Source: an uncultured Eubacteriaceae bacterium
GTDB taxonomy: Bacteria > Bacillota > Clostridia > Eubacteriales > Eubacteriaceae
Assembly (NCBI GenBank): GCA_937872065.1
Contig: CALMRA010000008.1
Coordinates: forward strand, 1-46,335
Direction: 5' to 3'
DNA: 46,335 nucleotides
Shown here in pieces: positions 26,790 to 35,887 of the stretch (position 1 is the first letter of the stretch; every line of letters starts with the position of its first letter). The position numbers and the translations under genes were made by a program. The notes below the pieces were generated by a model, which was given only the letters and a program-made list of their open reading frames with translations, had not been told where the DNA came from and made no database searches.

Positions 26790-29700
26790 TTATTTGAAAT
26801 ACCGGACGCCGGATTCGAAGATCTTCTGGTCCGTCTGGCCGGGGATATTTTTATAGAGATTCTTACCGATACGTTCGGAATGGCCCATCTTGCCCAGGAT
26901 TCTGCCGTCGACAGAGGTGATTCCTTCGACTGCGAATCTGGAGCCGTTGGGATTGAAGCGTCCGTCCATCGTCGCGTTTCCGTCGAGATCCACGTACTGC
27001 GTGGCGATCTGTCCGTTCGCGATGAGCTGTTCGAGTACTTCGTCCGAAGCTGTGAAGCGTCCTTCGCCGTGGGACATCGGAATTCTGAAGACATCTCCGA
27101 CTTCGACACCTGCGAGCCACGGGCTCTTGTTCGAAACGACCTTCGTAAGCGGAATGGTCGAGACGTGACGTCCGATGGCATTGTGTGTCAGCGTAGGCAT
27201 CCCTTCCCGTATATCGGTTATTTTACCATAAGGAACGAGCCCGAGTTTAATTAAAGCCTGGAATCCGTTGCAGATTCCGAGCATCAGTCCGCCTCTGTTT
27301 TCAAGGAAATCTGCAAGCGCTTCCTGCACTTCAGGATTTCTGAAAACAGCTGCAATGAATTTGCCGGAGCCGTCCGGCTGGTCGCCTGCGGAGAAGCCGC
27401 CCGGCAGCGCGATAATCTGCGCGTTACGGATTCCGTCCGCGAGGTCTCTGACCGAGTCTTCGACATCCTGTCTGTTCCGGTTTCTGAACAGAACGGTCTG
27501 CGGTACGCCGCCTGCGCGTTCGAAGGCCTTCGCCGTGTCGTATTCGCAGTTGGTACCCGGGAATGTCGGGATCACGATTCTCGGAGAAGCGAAGCTTTCT
27601 GAGGCCGTGACCACAGGTCCCCCTGTATAGCTGACGTTTTCGACCGTTTCGTCCACGTCGGCCTTTTCAGGGTAGACACTCCTTAACGCTTCTTCCCAGT
27701 CTTCGGTGAGCGCGTCGAGGGCGGCTGTCTGGCCGTTATAGCTGAGCGCCGCGGTATCGTCTGTTTCACCGATCTTCACCGGCCTGAGCTCTTCGAGTTC
27801 TGACGGAAGCGTCTTCGCTTCGAACAGGATCCCGCCCCGTCCGGTTCCGAAGAGCAGCGCTTCGTCCGCGTCGAATTTCACGCCGATGCGGCTTCCGAAG
27901 CTCATCAGCGCCGCGGTTTCCGCAGGACCTGCTTCGGTGACGGTCTTTGCTGACAGAACCGCGCCGCCGGCCGCCGCTTTATAGAAGCGGCTGTAGATAT
28001 CGATAATCTTGTCGTAATCGTAGTCGTCTCCGGCTTCGTTCATCGGCATGTCGATGTAGTAGAGGCCGTTTCCGGCGTCCTTGAGTTCTGCGGACAGGAT
28101 CTGCCCCGCGTCTTCGGTTCCGACTGCGAAGGAGATCAGCGTAGGCGGAACGCTCAGATCCTCGAAGGATCCGGACATCGAGTCCTTGCCGCCGATTGAC
28201 GGCGTGCCGAAGGCGAGCTGTGCCTGCAGCGCGCCCAGGAGTGCCGCGAAGGGACGTCCCCATTTCTGAGGATCATCTCCGAGATGTTCGAAATATTCCT
28301 GGAAGGACAGGCGCGCCTTAAGCGGGTCTGCGCCGAGGCAGGCCATCTTCGACAGAGAACGCACGACTGCTTCCGCGCCGCCGAGGTACGGGTTTTCTTC
28401 CGCCGTGAACGGCGCGTAGCCGTAGGTCATGACGGAGCAGGTCCGGGTGTCTCCGGTCTGGACCGGAATCTTCGCGGCCATGCCGTCCTGGGGCGTAAGC
28501 GCGTAGAGTCCGCCGTAGGGCATCAGAACGGAGCCCGCTCCGATGGTTCCGTCAAACATTTCGCCCAGGCCCTTCTGGCTCATCGTGTTGATGCCGGTCA
28601 TCAGGTCCTTCATGCGGTCCGCGAAGTCCGCGGAATTCTGCGGCTGTTCCGGCTTCTGCGGCTGCGGGACGACTTTAACGTCCGCGTGCTGTTCCGCACC
28701 GTTGGTGTTCAGGAAGGCGCGGGAGAGGTCGAGGATCTTTTCTCCGCGCCAGTTCATGACGAGGCGTCCGTCGTCGGTTACGTCCGCGACCTTCGTCACT
28801 TCGAGATTTTCCGCCGCGCCCTTGTCGATGAATTTCTGGGCGTCTTCCGGACGGACTACGACTGCCATTCGTTCCTGGGATTCTGAGATCGCCAGTTCCG
28901 TGCCGTCGAGTCCTTCGTATTTTTTCGGTACCTTGTCGAGATCGATGTTCAGGCTGTCCGCGAGTTCTCCGACTGCGACGGATACGCCGCCTGCGCCGAA
29001 GTCGTTGCAGCGGCGGATCATTCTGGCAAGCTCCGGATCTCTGAACAGGCGCTGGATCTTGCGTTCTTCGACAGGATTCCCCTTCTGAACTTCCGCGCCG
29101 CTCTTTTCGATGGATTCGTGGGTATGGGCGACTGAGGAGCCTGTTGCGCCGCCGCAGCCGTCGCGTCCTGTGCGTCCGCCGATAAGCAGGACGACGTCGC
29201 CCGGTTCGGGTACTTCGCGAATGACGTTTTCCTTGGGTACCGCCGCGATGACGGCGCCGACTTCAAGGCGTTTCGCGAGGAATCCGGGATGATAGACTTC
29301 TGTGACCTGTCCTGTTGCAAGGCCTATCTGGTTTCCGTAGGAGGAATAGCCGTGGGCGGCTTCCTTCGAGATCTTGCGCTGTGGGAGCTTGCCTGAAAGG
29401 GTGTCTTCGATGGCGGCTCTGGGGTCCCATGCGCCTGTCAGACGCATCGCCTGATAGACGTAGGCGCGTCCTGAGAGCGGGTCGCGGATAGCTCCGCCGA
29501 GGCAGGTCGCGGCGCCCCCGAAGGGTTCGATTTCTGTCGGGTGGTTGTGAGTTTCGTTCTTGAACATCAGCAGCCAGTCTTCGGGCGTTCCGTCGTGATC
29601 GACTGTGATGTTTACGCTGCACGCGTTGATTTCTTCGGATTCGTCAAGATCCGGGATCTTCCCCGCTTTTTTCAGGGCTTTCGTGCCGATCACGGCCAGA

Positions 29701-30536
29701 TCCATCAGCGTGAAGGGTCTTTCGGTGTCTGCTCCGTACAGCTGGTCTCTGATGTCTTTATAGGCTTCGTATGCGCGGGCTGCCGCGGTCATTTCCGGGG
29801 AAATATCGACGCTGTCCAGCTGGGTCAGGAAGGTCGTGTGACGGCAGTGATCTGACCAGTAGGTGTCGATGACCTTGAGCTCCGTGAGCCTGGGGTCGCG
29901 TTTTTCGTCGTCTCTGAAATAGTCCTGCACGAATTTGATATCGGCGGGGCTCATCGCAAAGCCTGATTTTACTCTGTAGTCTTCGAGTTCTTCCGGGGTA
30001 AAGGTCGTGAAGTCTTCGATTACCGCGATATCGTCGGGTACGTGGGTCTGGTCCTTGAGGCGGACGGCGGGTTCCATCGACGCTTCGCGTGAATCGACGG
30101 GATTGATGACGTATTTCTTGATCTTGTCTATTTCGTCGGGGGTTACTGTGCCTTCGAGGGCGTACAGACGCGCCGTCTTCAGCGCCGGTTTTTCGCCGGT
30201 GATGAGCTGGACGCACTGGGCTGCGGAGTCTGCGTGCTGGTCAAACTGGCCCGGCAGATATTCTACTGCGAAGGTGTGGCAGTCTGCGAGTTCTGCCGCG
30301 AACGTGTCGTCGTCTTCCCAGACGATGTCCGCGTTCGGTTCGGAAAATACGGTATCGATGATCTTTTCTCTGGTCTTCCCGTCTGTTTCGGGAAAATCGT
30401 AACGGTAGATAAGGCGGACGTTTTCGAGTCCGTCTATGCCGAGAAGATTTTTAAAATCTGAGCAGAGCTGCTGAGCCTGGGTGTTGAAGCCCGGTCTCTT
30501 TTCTGCAAAAATCCGTGATATCGCCTGTTCGCTCAT
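26790..30536 (-). CDS. purL: Phosphoribosylformylglycinamidine synthase, single chain
   Basis: Converts FGAR to FGAM with glutamine and ATP. Here the synthetase and glutaminase are one chain of 1,248 residues, unlike the PurS/PurL/PurQ set of Bacillus. It belongs to the single-chain clade known in Clostridia and streptococci. Visible: the segment DTYWSDHCRHTTF (near 225-240), KNETHNHPTEIEPFGGAATCLGG for substrate and ATP binding, a second half-domain with FGTPSIGGKDSMSG (near 770), and the C-terminal glutaminase (about 980-1248) with PTFPGTNCEYDTAKAF, the nucleophile cysteine in GICNGFQALIKLG, and SHGEGRF. AAGGAGAAAGA precedes the ATG at 30536. It heads the pur operon after a ~155 nt leader with three hairpins. 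Confidence 0.96.
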   Translation of the reverse strand: MSEQAISRIFAEKRPGFNTQAQQLCSDFKNLLGIDGLENVRLIYRYDFPETDGKTREKIIDTVFSEPNADIVWEDDDTFAAELADCHTFAVEYLPGQFDQHADSAAQCVQLITGEKPALKTARLYALEGTVTPDEIDKIKKYVINPVDSREASMEPAVRLKDQTHVPDDIAVIEDFTTFTPEELEDYRVKSGFAMSPADIKFVQDYFRDDEKRDPRLTELKVIDTYWSDHCRHTTFLTQLDSVDISPEMTAAARAYEAYKDIRDQLYGADTERPFTLMDLAVIGTKALKKAGKIPDLDESEEINACSVNITVDHDGTPEDWLLMFKNETHNHPTEIEPFGGAATCLGGAIRDPLSGRAYVYQAMRLTGAWDPRAAIEDTLSGKLPQRKISKEAAHGYSSYGNQIGLATGQVTEVYHPGFLAKRLEVGAVIAAVPKENVIREVPEPGDVVLLIGGRTGRDGCGGATGSSVAHTHESIEKSGAEVQKGNPVEERKIQRLFRDPELARMIRRCNDFGAGGVSVAVGELADSLNIDLDKVPKKYEGLDGTELAISESQERMAVVVRPEDAQKFIDKGAAENLEVTKVADVTDDGRLVMNWRGEKILDLSRAFLNTNGAEQHADVKVVPQPQKPEQPQNSADFADRMKDLMTGINTMSQKGLGEMFDGTIGAGSVLMPYGGLYALTPQDGMAAKIPVQTGDTRTCSVMTYGYAPFTAEENPYLGGAEAVVRSLSKMACLGADPLKARLSFQEYFEHLGDDPQKWGRPFAALLGALQAQLAFGTPSIGGKDSMSGSFEDLSVPPTLISFAVGTEDAGQILSAELKDAGNGLYYIDMPMNEAGDDYDYDKIIDIYSRFYKAAAGGAVLSAKTVTEAGPAETAALMSFGSRIGVKFDADEALLFGTGRGGILFEAKTLPSELEELRPVKIGETDDTAALSYNGQTAALDALTEDWEEALRSVYPEKADVDETVENVSYTGGPVVTASESFASPRIVIPTFPGTNCEYDTAKAFERAGGVPQTVLFRNRNRQDVEDSVRDLADGIRNAQIIALPGGFSAGDQPDGSGKFIAAVFRNPEVQEALADFLENRGGLMLGICNGFQALIKLGLVPYGKITDIREGMPTLTHNAIGRHVSTIPLTKVVSNKSPWLAGVEVGDVFRIPMSHGEGRFTASDEVLEQLIANGQIATQYVDLDGNATMDGRFNPNGSRFAVEGITSVDGRILGKMGHSERIGKNLYKNIPGQTDQKIFESGVRYFK

Positions 30537-30692
30537 TCTTTCTCCTTGTCGATCCGTTCGTGATCCGGTTTCCCGGATCCAAAAGATGCGCGGCGGTGGA
30601 TCCCGCCGTGTGCTGCCTGCGAAAAGCCCGCAGCGGCTGTTGAAATCTGCGTGAAAACAATGTTGAAAATACGGCTTGCTGCTTTTTATTCA
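30537..30692 (-). promoter_or_regulatory. Structured 5' leader of the pur operon
   Basis: From the predicted start (about 30692) to purL there are some 155 nt with three clean hairpins on the minus strand: CUGCG/CGCAG (30633-30617), CGGCGG/CCGCCG (30608-30591) and GAUCCGG/CCGGAUC closed by a GAAA tetraloop (30579-30562), the last close to the ribosome site. The consensus of purine, ZTP and PRPP riboswitches was looked for and not seen. The remaining plus-side intergenic sequence 30728-30844 holds only the leader of the next plus-strand gene. Confidence 0.5.
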
Positions 30693-30698
30693 TTTAAC

Positions 30699-30727
30699 AG
30701 TATATTCAATTCCGGCCTGTTTTTCCA
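30699..30727 (-). promoter_or_regulatory. Promoter of the pur operon
   Basis: Minus strand: -35 TGGAAA (30727-30722), 17 nt, -10 TATACT (30704-30699). Start near 30692. Confidence 0.6.
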
Positions 30728-30807
30728 GATACCGGACGTTTGTGAAGCCGTTTAAAGGTTCATTAAAGCCAGCTTCAGTACATTATGGTAGGGTATAAAG
30801 TTGAAAC

Positions 30808-30825
30808 AAGGCTGATTCCAGCCTT
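30808..30825. other. Hairpin in leader of MBL-fold gene
   Basis: Seven-pair stem AAGGCTG/CAGCCTT with a 4 nt loop, about 10 nt upstream of the GAGGA ribosome site of the gene at 30845. No T run; possible mRNA stability element. Confidence 0.4.
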
Positions 30826-30844
30826 AAGAAACGCGAGGAAAATC

Positions 30845-31576
30845 ATGGTAAAAATAACTTATCTTCATCATTCCGGCTTCGCTGTCGAGCTTGACCGCGT
30901 CGTACTGCTGTTCGATGTGATCTCCGAGGTGCCTGAGGAAGTTCTGGGCACAGGCAAGCCGATGATCTTTGTCGTAACGCACGGTCATCACGACCACTAC
31001 GATTCGTCGATTTTCAGGCTAAGAGAACTCGGGGTTCCGATCCGCTACATCATTTCGGACGATATCGAGCTTCCTCGCGCGGACGATATTACGATGATCA
31101 AGCCCGACGAACGTCTCGTCGTGCGGCTGTCTTCGAAGAACGAGCTGATATTCCGGACCTTCGGATCCACGGACCGCGGGATCTCGCTGATGGTGAACGC
31201 GGAGGACAGCGTCTTCTTCTACTCGGGCGATCTGAACTGGTGGGCGTGGGATACGGAAAAGCGTCCGCATATCGACCCGCATGCGGAGGAACGGGATTAC
31301 AAGCACGAGATCTCGAAGCTTAAGAGAAGTCTGCGCGAACCGATCGATTTCGCGTTCGTCCCGGTCGATCCCAGACTCGACGCGGGAGAACTGAAGGCGG
31401 CGCTGTGGTTTATCCGCGAGCTGCATCCGCAGTATCTGATCGCGATGCACTTCTGGGATGATTTTGACATCATCAACAGACTCAACGAAGCGGCAAAGGG
31501 CTCCGGCACGAAGATCCCGGTCTTCACCCACAGGGACGAGGTCGTACTGGACCTTCCCGACGCGCCGGAGAGTTAA
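30845..31576 (+). CDS. MBL-fold metal-dependent hydrolase, UlaG-like
   Basis: Metallo-beta-lactamase fold hydrolase of 243 residues, substrate unknown. The metal-binding motif H46-x-H48-x-D50-H51 (THGHHDHYD) is complete; later metal ligands are likely in YSGDLNWW and AMHFWDDFD. The N terminus VKITYLHHSGFAVEL is typical of the UlaG/L-ascorbate-6-phosphate-lactonase-like branch, which covers many unrelated hydrolases. The start at 30845 is chosen for the GAGGA site 5-6 nt upstream; the frame extends 20 codons upstream without one. Its stop overlaps the start of the next gene (TAATG), so the two are translationally coupled. It is divergent from the pur operon. Confidence 0.88.
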   Translation: MVKITYLHHSGFAVELDRVVLLFDVISEVPEEVLGTGKPMIFVVTHGHHDHYDSSIFRLRELGVPIRYIISDDIELPRADDITMIKPDERLVVRLSSKNELIFRTFGSTDRGISLMVNAEDSVFFYSGDLNWWAWDTEKRPHIDPHAEERDYKHEISKLKRSLREPIDFAFVPVDPRLDAGELKAALWFIRELHPQYLIAMHFWDDFDIINRLNEAAKGSGTKIPVFTHRDEVVLDLPDAPES

Positions 31577-32484
31577 TGAAGGACAGCACGAAATCCGTCT
31601 GGGTTATTTCGATATTCATCGGAGCTTCGGTGCTCGTCTGTGCAGGACTGGTCTGGTACTTCTGGCCCTACCTGCAGAACTACGATTCGTATACGGTAAA
31701 AATAGAAGAGCTGATCAAGGGCTACACGATCCGGCTCGGCGGATGGGGCTGGCTGTTTGTGATCGCCCTGAACGTGATTCAGATTGTCATTGCGATCCTG
31801 CCCGGAGAACCTGTCGAGCTCGTCTCCGGCGTCATGTACGGCTGGTTCTGGGGACTTATCCTCGCGATGACCGGCTGCGTGATCGGCGAATCCATCGTCT
31901 TCTGGCTTGTCAGGAAATACGGGATCAGCTTTATCAACCGCTTCGTCAAGACCAACGTCCAGGAGCAGAAGATCTTTCAGGACAACAACCGCGTCGAAGC
32001 GGTGACCTTCCTTCTGTTCCTGATCCCCGGCACGCCGAAGGACGTGCTCACCTACGTCGCAGGACTCTCGAAAATCCGGATGAGAACCTTTATCCTGATC
32101 TCCGTCGTCGCGAGGATCCCCAGCATCGTCACCTCGACCATCGTCGGGGATTCCTTCATCACAGGCAACTACATCCTGTCGATATGGATCTTCGGCGTGA
32201 CAGCAGTCCTCGGCATCATCGGCCTGTGCCTGAAGGACAGAGCCATGGCCTGGGCAGAGAAATTCAGAAAGCATCCGGAAACCGCGGAAGAAGCCGCGGT
32301 ACTCGACAGCTCGTGCTCGGAAGTCATCGGGGATGAGGACGATCAGAATGATTCTAATATGGGAATAAGCGATCGGGATCACTATAATGGGGCTGATCAT
32401 AAGAGTGAAGCTGATCAACATAACGGGGCTGATCTTCTCGATGAGGCTGAGATGCAGATCACAGATCACTCAACTAAAAAATAA
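31576..32484 (+). CDS. VTT-domain (TVP38/DedA-like) membrane protein
   Basis: A 302-residue membrane protein of the VTT/SNARE-associated family; relatives are thought to act in membrane lipid movement, but the exact role is unknown here. About five or six hydrophobic segments lie within 1-225. The family's motif region is PGEPVELVSGVMYGWFWGLILAMTGCVIGE (about 75-105) and LFLIPGTPKDVLTYVAGLSK (about 152-171). The cytoplasmic C-terminal tail (about 240-302) is acidic and contains a six-residue repeat (GADHKS-EADQHN-GADLLD), encoded by 18-nt DNA repeats at 32392-32434. The ATG overlaps the upstream stop by one base. It ends against a terminator shared with the convergent HD gene. Confidence 0.88.
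   Translation: MKDSTKSVWVISIFIGASVLVCAGLVWYFWPYLQNYDSYTVKIEELIKGYTIRLGGWGWLFVIALNVIQIVIAILPGEPVELVSGVMYGWFWGLILAMTGCVIGESIVFWLVRKYGISFINRFVKTNVQEQKIFQDNNRVEAVTFLLFLIPGTPKDVLTYVAGLSKIRMRTFILISVVARIPSIVTSTIVGDSFITGNYILSIWIFGVTAVLGIIGLCLKDRAMAWAEKFRKHPETAEEAAVLDSSCSEVIGDEDDQNDSNMGISDRDHYNGADHKSEADQHNGADLLDEAEMQITDHSTKK
32392..32434 (+). repeat. 18-nt in-frame repeat in VTT gene tail
   Basis: GCTGATC recurs at 32392, 32410 and 32428, exactly 18 nt apart, encoding an [G/E]AD-xxx six-residue unit. It could expand or shrink by slippage without losing frame. Confidence 0.6.
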
Positions 32485-32523
32485 AAAAGATACCGATCCG
32501 CGACATAAGCCGGATTCGGTATC
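32483..32523 (-). terminator. Terminator between convergent genes
   Basis: Stem GATACCGA/TCGGTATC continued by TCCG/CGGA with one bulge (32489-32500 with 32511-32523), then a T-rich minus-strand run (TTTTTTATTTTTT) from 32488. It ends the HD-gene side; the plus-strand side lacks a T run. Confidence 0.8.
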
Positions 32524-32543
32524 TGATATTATTCATTCTGCTC

Positions 32544-33053
32544 TCAGTCCGGATAAATCTCCGTGAGAATCCGTTTTCCCGTGTCCGTGTCGAACACCTT
32601 CTCTCTGAAGCCTGCGACAGCCTCGGGGCTCCAGTTCTCCTCGCCGATATTGACCAGCGCGTCCGATTCGACGAGAATCCGGTAATCCATATTGTCGTCA
32701 ATGTCGACATAGGTATGATGCCTCGAGATAAGCCAGCATACCCTGTCTATTCTGTCAGGATCCACACCGATGTCCGAGAGCATCTCGCCGGCAAGCCCCG
32801 GTCCCTCGAACTCCTGATACTTGCCCGCGGCGCTCCCGTACAGCTCCAGCGCCGCCTTGATCCCGATGTCGTGGGTAAGCGCCGCAAGCTCCAGGATAAA
32901 CTGCGTATCCTCAGGAAGTCCTTCCTCCCGGCCGATACGCGCCGCGAGACTGTGAACCTTCAGGAAGTGGCCTATCCGCGCAGGATCTCCCGAATAGTAA
33001 CGGGTCATCTCGTCGGCAGTCCGGTCCAGCATCTTCTGATAATCGTCTCTCAT
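32544..33053 (-). CDS. HD-domain phosphohydrolase-like protein
   Basis: A 169-residue HD-superfamily protein, likely a metal-dependent phosphohydrolase; substrate unknown. The motif ELAALTHDIGIKAA carries the His-Asp pair (near 73-74). An upstream His (IGHFLKVHSLAARIG) and downstream ISRHHTYVDID and VESDALVNIGE fit the remaining metal ligands. The start at 33053 lies 2 bases after the whiA stop, with AAGGA inside the end of whiA, so it is probably the last gene of the murB-PHP-rapZ-yvcK-whiA unit. Confidence 0.88.
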   Translation of the reverse strand: MRDDYQKMLDRTADEMTRYYSGDPARIGHFLKVHSLAARIGREEGLPEDTQFILELAALTHDIGIKAALELYGSAAGKYQEFEGPGLAGEMLSDIGVDPDRIDRVCWLISRHHTYVDIDDNMDYRILVESDALVNIGEENWSPEAVAGFREKVFDTDTGKRILTEIYPD

Positions 33054-33055
33054 AT

Positions 33056-33997
33056 TCAGTCCTTCTCCGTATCGTTCTTCACTTCACCCAGCGCCGCAGC
33101 CGTATCCACCAGCTTCTTGAGCCGCCTGTGCATCGTAGAGCGGCTGATCCCGCCCGAATGCTCGATCAGCTCCCCGATGGAATCATCCGGATACTGCTCC
33201 CGAAGCATCGCGGCCTCCCTGACATTGTCCGGAAGATCGTCAAAGGCGCCGCTTCGCCGAAGCACGCCGATCGCATGGAGCTCGCGCCCCGCCGCATCCG
33301 TCGTCTTGTTGATATTGGCCGTCTCGCAGTTCACCTGACGGTTCACTTCATTGCGGATCTCCTTGTTGATACGGACATTCTCGAAGCTGAGCAGCGCAGA
33401 ATACGCGCCGATAAGCCTGAGAAAGTCAGAGACCTGCTCCGAGTCCTTGATGTAGACGACGCTCTGGCTCTTTCGACCGACGATGCCCGCACGGATGTCG
33501 AAGCCCCTGAGAAGCTCCACCGCCACCTCCGCCAGCGCCGCTCCCGCGGCAAGCTCCAGATGATACGTCCGTTCCGGATCCGCCAGCGATCCGCAGCCCA
33601 GAAATACGCCCCGCAGAAAGCTTCGCTGCTCGTCCTCCGGCGCGTCTACAATCGTCCGGAAAACCGGTGAATGCCAGTGTCTTCCGCGTGCAAGAAAGCC
33701 TGTTCCCGTCAGGATGTTCAGTCCGTCGGCAAATTCGGCCGTAAAGCGCCGGTGTCCGCCGGTCGCGTTCTTTTCCGCGCTGATGGTGGGGCGGATATCA
33801 TACAGCATATCGGAAAGACGGTAAATATAACGTGCGAAGGCAGCGCTGTCCGTCCGGATCCGGAACGAAATGGTCTCCGGCCGGAACGTGATCTTCGCGG
33901 CCGCCGCAAGCAGCCCCGCAAGCTCCGCGTTGGCCAGCCGCCTGTCCTCCCGCATGTTCCTGAGCATGTCCGTCTTGACACTGGAAGTGTAGCTCAT
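33056..33997 (-). CDS. whiA: WhiA-type DNA-binding protein
   Basis: Sporulation/cell-division associated regulator of Gram-positive bacteria, with a LAGLIDADG-homing-endonuclease-like N-terminal domain and a C-terminal helix-turn-helix. The 313-residue protein shows FLRGVFLGCGSLADPERTYHLEL (near 125-147), family motif KDSEQVSDFLRLIGA, and ENVRINKEIRNEVNRQVNCETANINKT leading to the HTH (about 265-300, SIGELIEHSGGISRSTMHRRLKKL). The ATG overlaps the yvcK stop by one base, the coupling usual for yvcK-whiA. Confidence 0.95.
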   Translation of the reverse strand: MSYTSSVKTDMLRNMREDRRLANAELAGLLAAAAKITFRPETISFRIRTDSAAFARYIYRLSDMLYDIRPTISAEKNATGGHRRFTAEFADGLNILTGTGFLARGRHWHSPVFRTIVDAPEDEQRSFLRGVFLGCGSLADPERTYHLELAAGAALAEVAVELLRGFDIRAGIVGRKSQSVVYIKDSEQVSDFLRLIGAYSALLSFENVRINKEIRNEVNRQVNCETANINKTTDAAGRELHAIGVLRRSGAFDDLPDNVREAAMLREQYPDDSIGELIEHSGGISRSTMHRRLKKLVDTAAALGEVKNDTEKD

Positions 33998-35013
33998 TAT
34001 TTTTTAACTTTCATGTAATCTTCAAACAGCAGCTTCGCAGCTTCGTCCGCATCGTGACGGATCTGCATCTTCTGCATCGAGATCAGATCGTCCGACAGGA
34101 TCGTCAGTCCCGGCCACGAATCGATCGGAGCCACCTGCTCCTGTCCGAAGGTCCGGTACTTGTCGAGAAGCTTCTGAGACAGGGAGCCGGTGTTCTGGAT
34201 CATCGTATCAAAGAGCATTTCGTCGCGTTCCGTATGGCGCGCGATCGCTGCCAGATGATCCGCCTGACTGAAGCCGTCGGTTTCCCCCGGCTGCGTCATC
34301 AGGTTACCGACATAGTACTTCTTCGCGCTCGACAGCCGGATCGCTTCCTGGATTCCCGGAACCAGCAGATTCGGGATCAGACTCGTATACAGAGATCCAG
34401 GCCCGATTACAATTATCTGCGCGTTCATAATGGCTTCGACGGTTTCATCCAGCGGTTCAAGCCCGTCGTCCTCAAGGAAGACCCGGCTCACCGGGCTCTT
34501 CTCCCGGATCGCGGCCTTCGGAATCTCCGATTCTCCGCTGATGATATGACCGTTCTCCAGCGCCGCTCTGAGCCGCATCTGCCCGAGAGTGACCGGAAGA
34601 ACCCGTCCCTTGATCTGAAGAACATCCGATGTCCGCTTGACCGCGTCGTAGAAATCGCTGCTGATCCCGTTCATCGCCGCCAGGAACAGGTTGCCGAAGT
34701 TGTGCCCTTCGAGCTCTCCCGAATCGAAACGGTAGTTGAACAGACTTGACATGACACTTTCGTCGTCCGCCAGCGCCAGGATGCAGTTGCGGATGTCCCC
34801 CGGCGGCAGCATCCCCGTATCCTCGCGCAGCCTCCCGGAGCTGCCCCCGTCGTCGCCCACCGTGACGATCGCCGTGAGACGGCTCGTATATTTTTTCAGT
34901 CCGCGCAGAATCTCGCCCATTCCCGTACCGCCGCCGATGGTTACCACCGACGGATTACGGGCCTTGATGATGTCGCGGGCCGTATACTCTCTGATATATT
35001 CTTTAATTTCCAT
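33997..35013 (-). CDS. yvcK: YvcK-family gluconeogenesis/morphology factor
   Basis: Binds UDP-sugars and affects cell shape and growth on gluconeogenic carbon in Bacillus; fold related to 2-phospho-L-lactate transferase. The 338-residue protein begins its conserved core at VVTIGGGTGMGEILRGLKKYT (near 23), followed by TVGDDGGSSGRLRED, PPGDIRNCILAL and IGPGSLYTSLIPNLLVPGI. AGGT lies before the ATG at 35013. It starts 10 bases after rapZ and overlaps whiA, the standard order. Confidence 0.95.
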   Translation of the reverse strand: MEIKEYIREYTARDIIKARNPSVVTIGGGTGMGEILRGLKKYTSRLTAIVTVGDDGGSSGRLREDTGMLPPGDIRNCILALADDESVMSSLFNYRFDSGELEGHNFGNLFLAAMNGISSDFYDAVKRTSDVLQIKGRVLPVTLGQMRLRAALENGHIISGESEIPKAAIREKSPVSRVFLEDDGLEPLDETVEAIMNAQIIVIGPGSLYTSLIPNLLVPGIQEAIRLSSAKKYYVGNLMTQPGETDGFSQADHLAAIARHTERDEMLFDTMIQNTGSLSQKLLDKYRTFGQEQVAPIDSWPGLTILSDDLISMQKMQIRHDADEAAKLLFEDYMKVKK

Positions 35014-35023
35014 GGTTTACCTG

Positions 35024-35887
35024 CTACTTTGCTTCCCTGTCTTTTTCAATATCGCGCGTTCTGAGCACGGTATTGTAGCCGAGATTTTTGAAGTACTGCT
35101 CGAACAGATACGCGAACGTGACCGAGCGGTGCTGACCGCCCGTGCAGCCGAAGGCCACCGAAATCTGATATTTTCCGACGCTCTGATAGAAGGGCAGGAC
35201 GTATTCCACCAGCTCCTCCGTCTTCTTCAGGTAGATCTGCGCTTCCTCGAAATTCATGACGTAATCCCGTACCGGTTCGTCCAGACCCGTCAGATGCCTG
35301 AGCTCCGGCTTGTAAAACGGATTGGGCAGAAAGCGCGCGTCAAAGCTGAAATCCGCAGAGCGCGGTACCCCGTATTTGAAGCCGAAGGCAATTACGTTGA
35401 TCTGCATATCCGGCGTCTGATTGTTCTGAAGGATATTCTGGATCTCCTCGCGAAGCTGCGCCGTTTTCAGATTCGACGTGTCGATCACGTTGTCCGCAGC
35501 TTCCCTGAGCGGCTTGAGCCATTCCCGTTCGTCATGAATCGCATCCTCGAGAGTTCCGCTGGTCAGAAGCAGCGGATGACGCCTGCGAGTTTCCTGATAA
35601 CGCTTGATAAGCGCGTCGTCGTCCGCATCCAGATACAGGATATTCAGTTCGGGCCGCTGTTTTTTTAGATCCAGAAGCTTCAGATCCTTATTGGGTTTAA
35701 AGGCCTCCGCCCGTACGTCTATTACCAGCGCCAGCTTTTCAATATCCGACTGCTCACAAAGGTCGATAAAGGTCATCAGCGCCTGGGGCGGCAGATTGTC
35801 GACACAGAAAAAGCCGAAGTCCTCAAGGATATCCACCGCCTGAGATTTACCCGCGCCGGAGAGCCCGGTGATGATTACTGTCTGCAT
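35024..35887 (-). CDS. rapZ: RNase adapter protein RapZ
   Basis: P-loop protein (also called YvcJ in Bacillus). In E. coli it guides RNase E to the small RNA GlmZ; in Firmicutes its role is less clear, with nucleotide hydrolysis and competence effects reported. The 287-residue protein has Walker A GLSGAGKSQA (8-17), FFCVDNLPP, and the C-terminal domain with FGCTGGQHRSVTFAY. GGAG before the ATG lies within the end of the PHP gene, which it overlaps by 13 bases. Confidence 0.95.
   Translation of the reverse strand: MQTVIITGLSGAGKSQAVDILEDFGFFCVDNLPPQALMTFIDLCEQSDIEKLALVIDVRAEAFKPNKDLKLLDLKKQRPELNILYLDADDDALIKRYQETRRRHPLLLTSGTLEDAIHDEREWLKPLREAADNVIDTSNLKTAQLREEIQNILQNNQTPDMQINVIAFGFKYGVPRSADFSFDARFLPNPFYKPELRHLTGLDEPVRDYVMNFEEAQIYLKKTEELVEYVLPFYQSVGKYQISVAFGCTGGQHRSVTFAYLFEQYFKNLGYNTVLRTRDIEKDREAK

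Noticed and set aside
30537-30692. ZTP, purine or PRPP riboswitch before purL
   Set aside because: GGGUCGUG and the purine three-way junction motifs were looked for and not found.
30451-30693. 80-codon minus-strand frame at the start of the pur leader
   Set aside because: Its ATG lies at the predicted transcription start with no ribosome site and it overlaps purL; a leader peptide is not supported.
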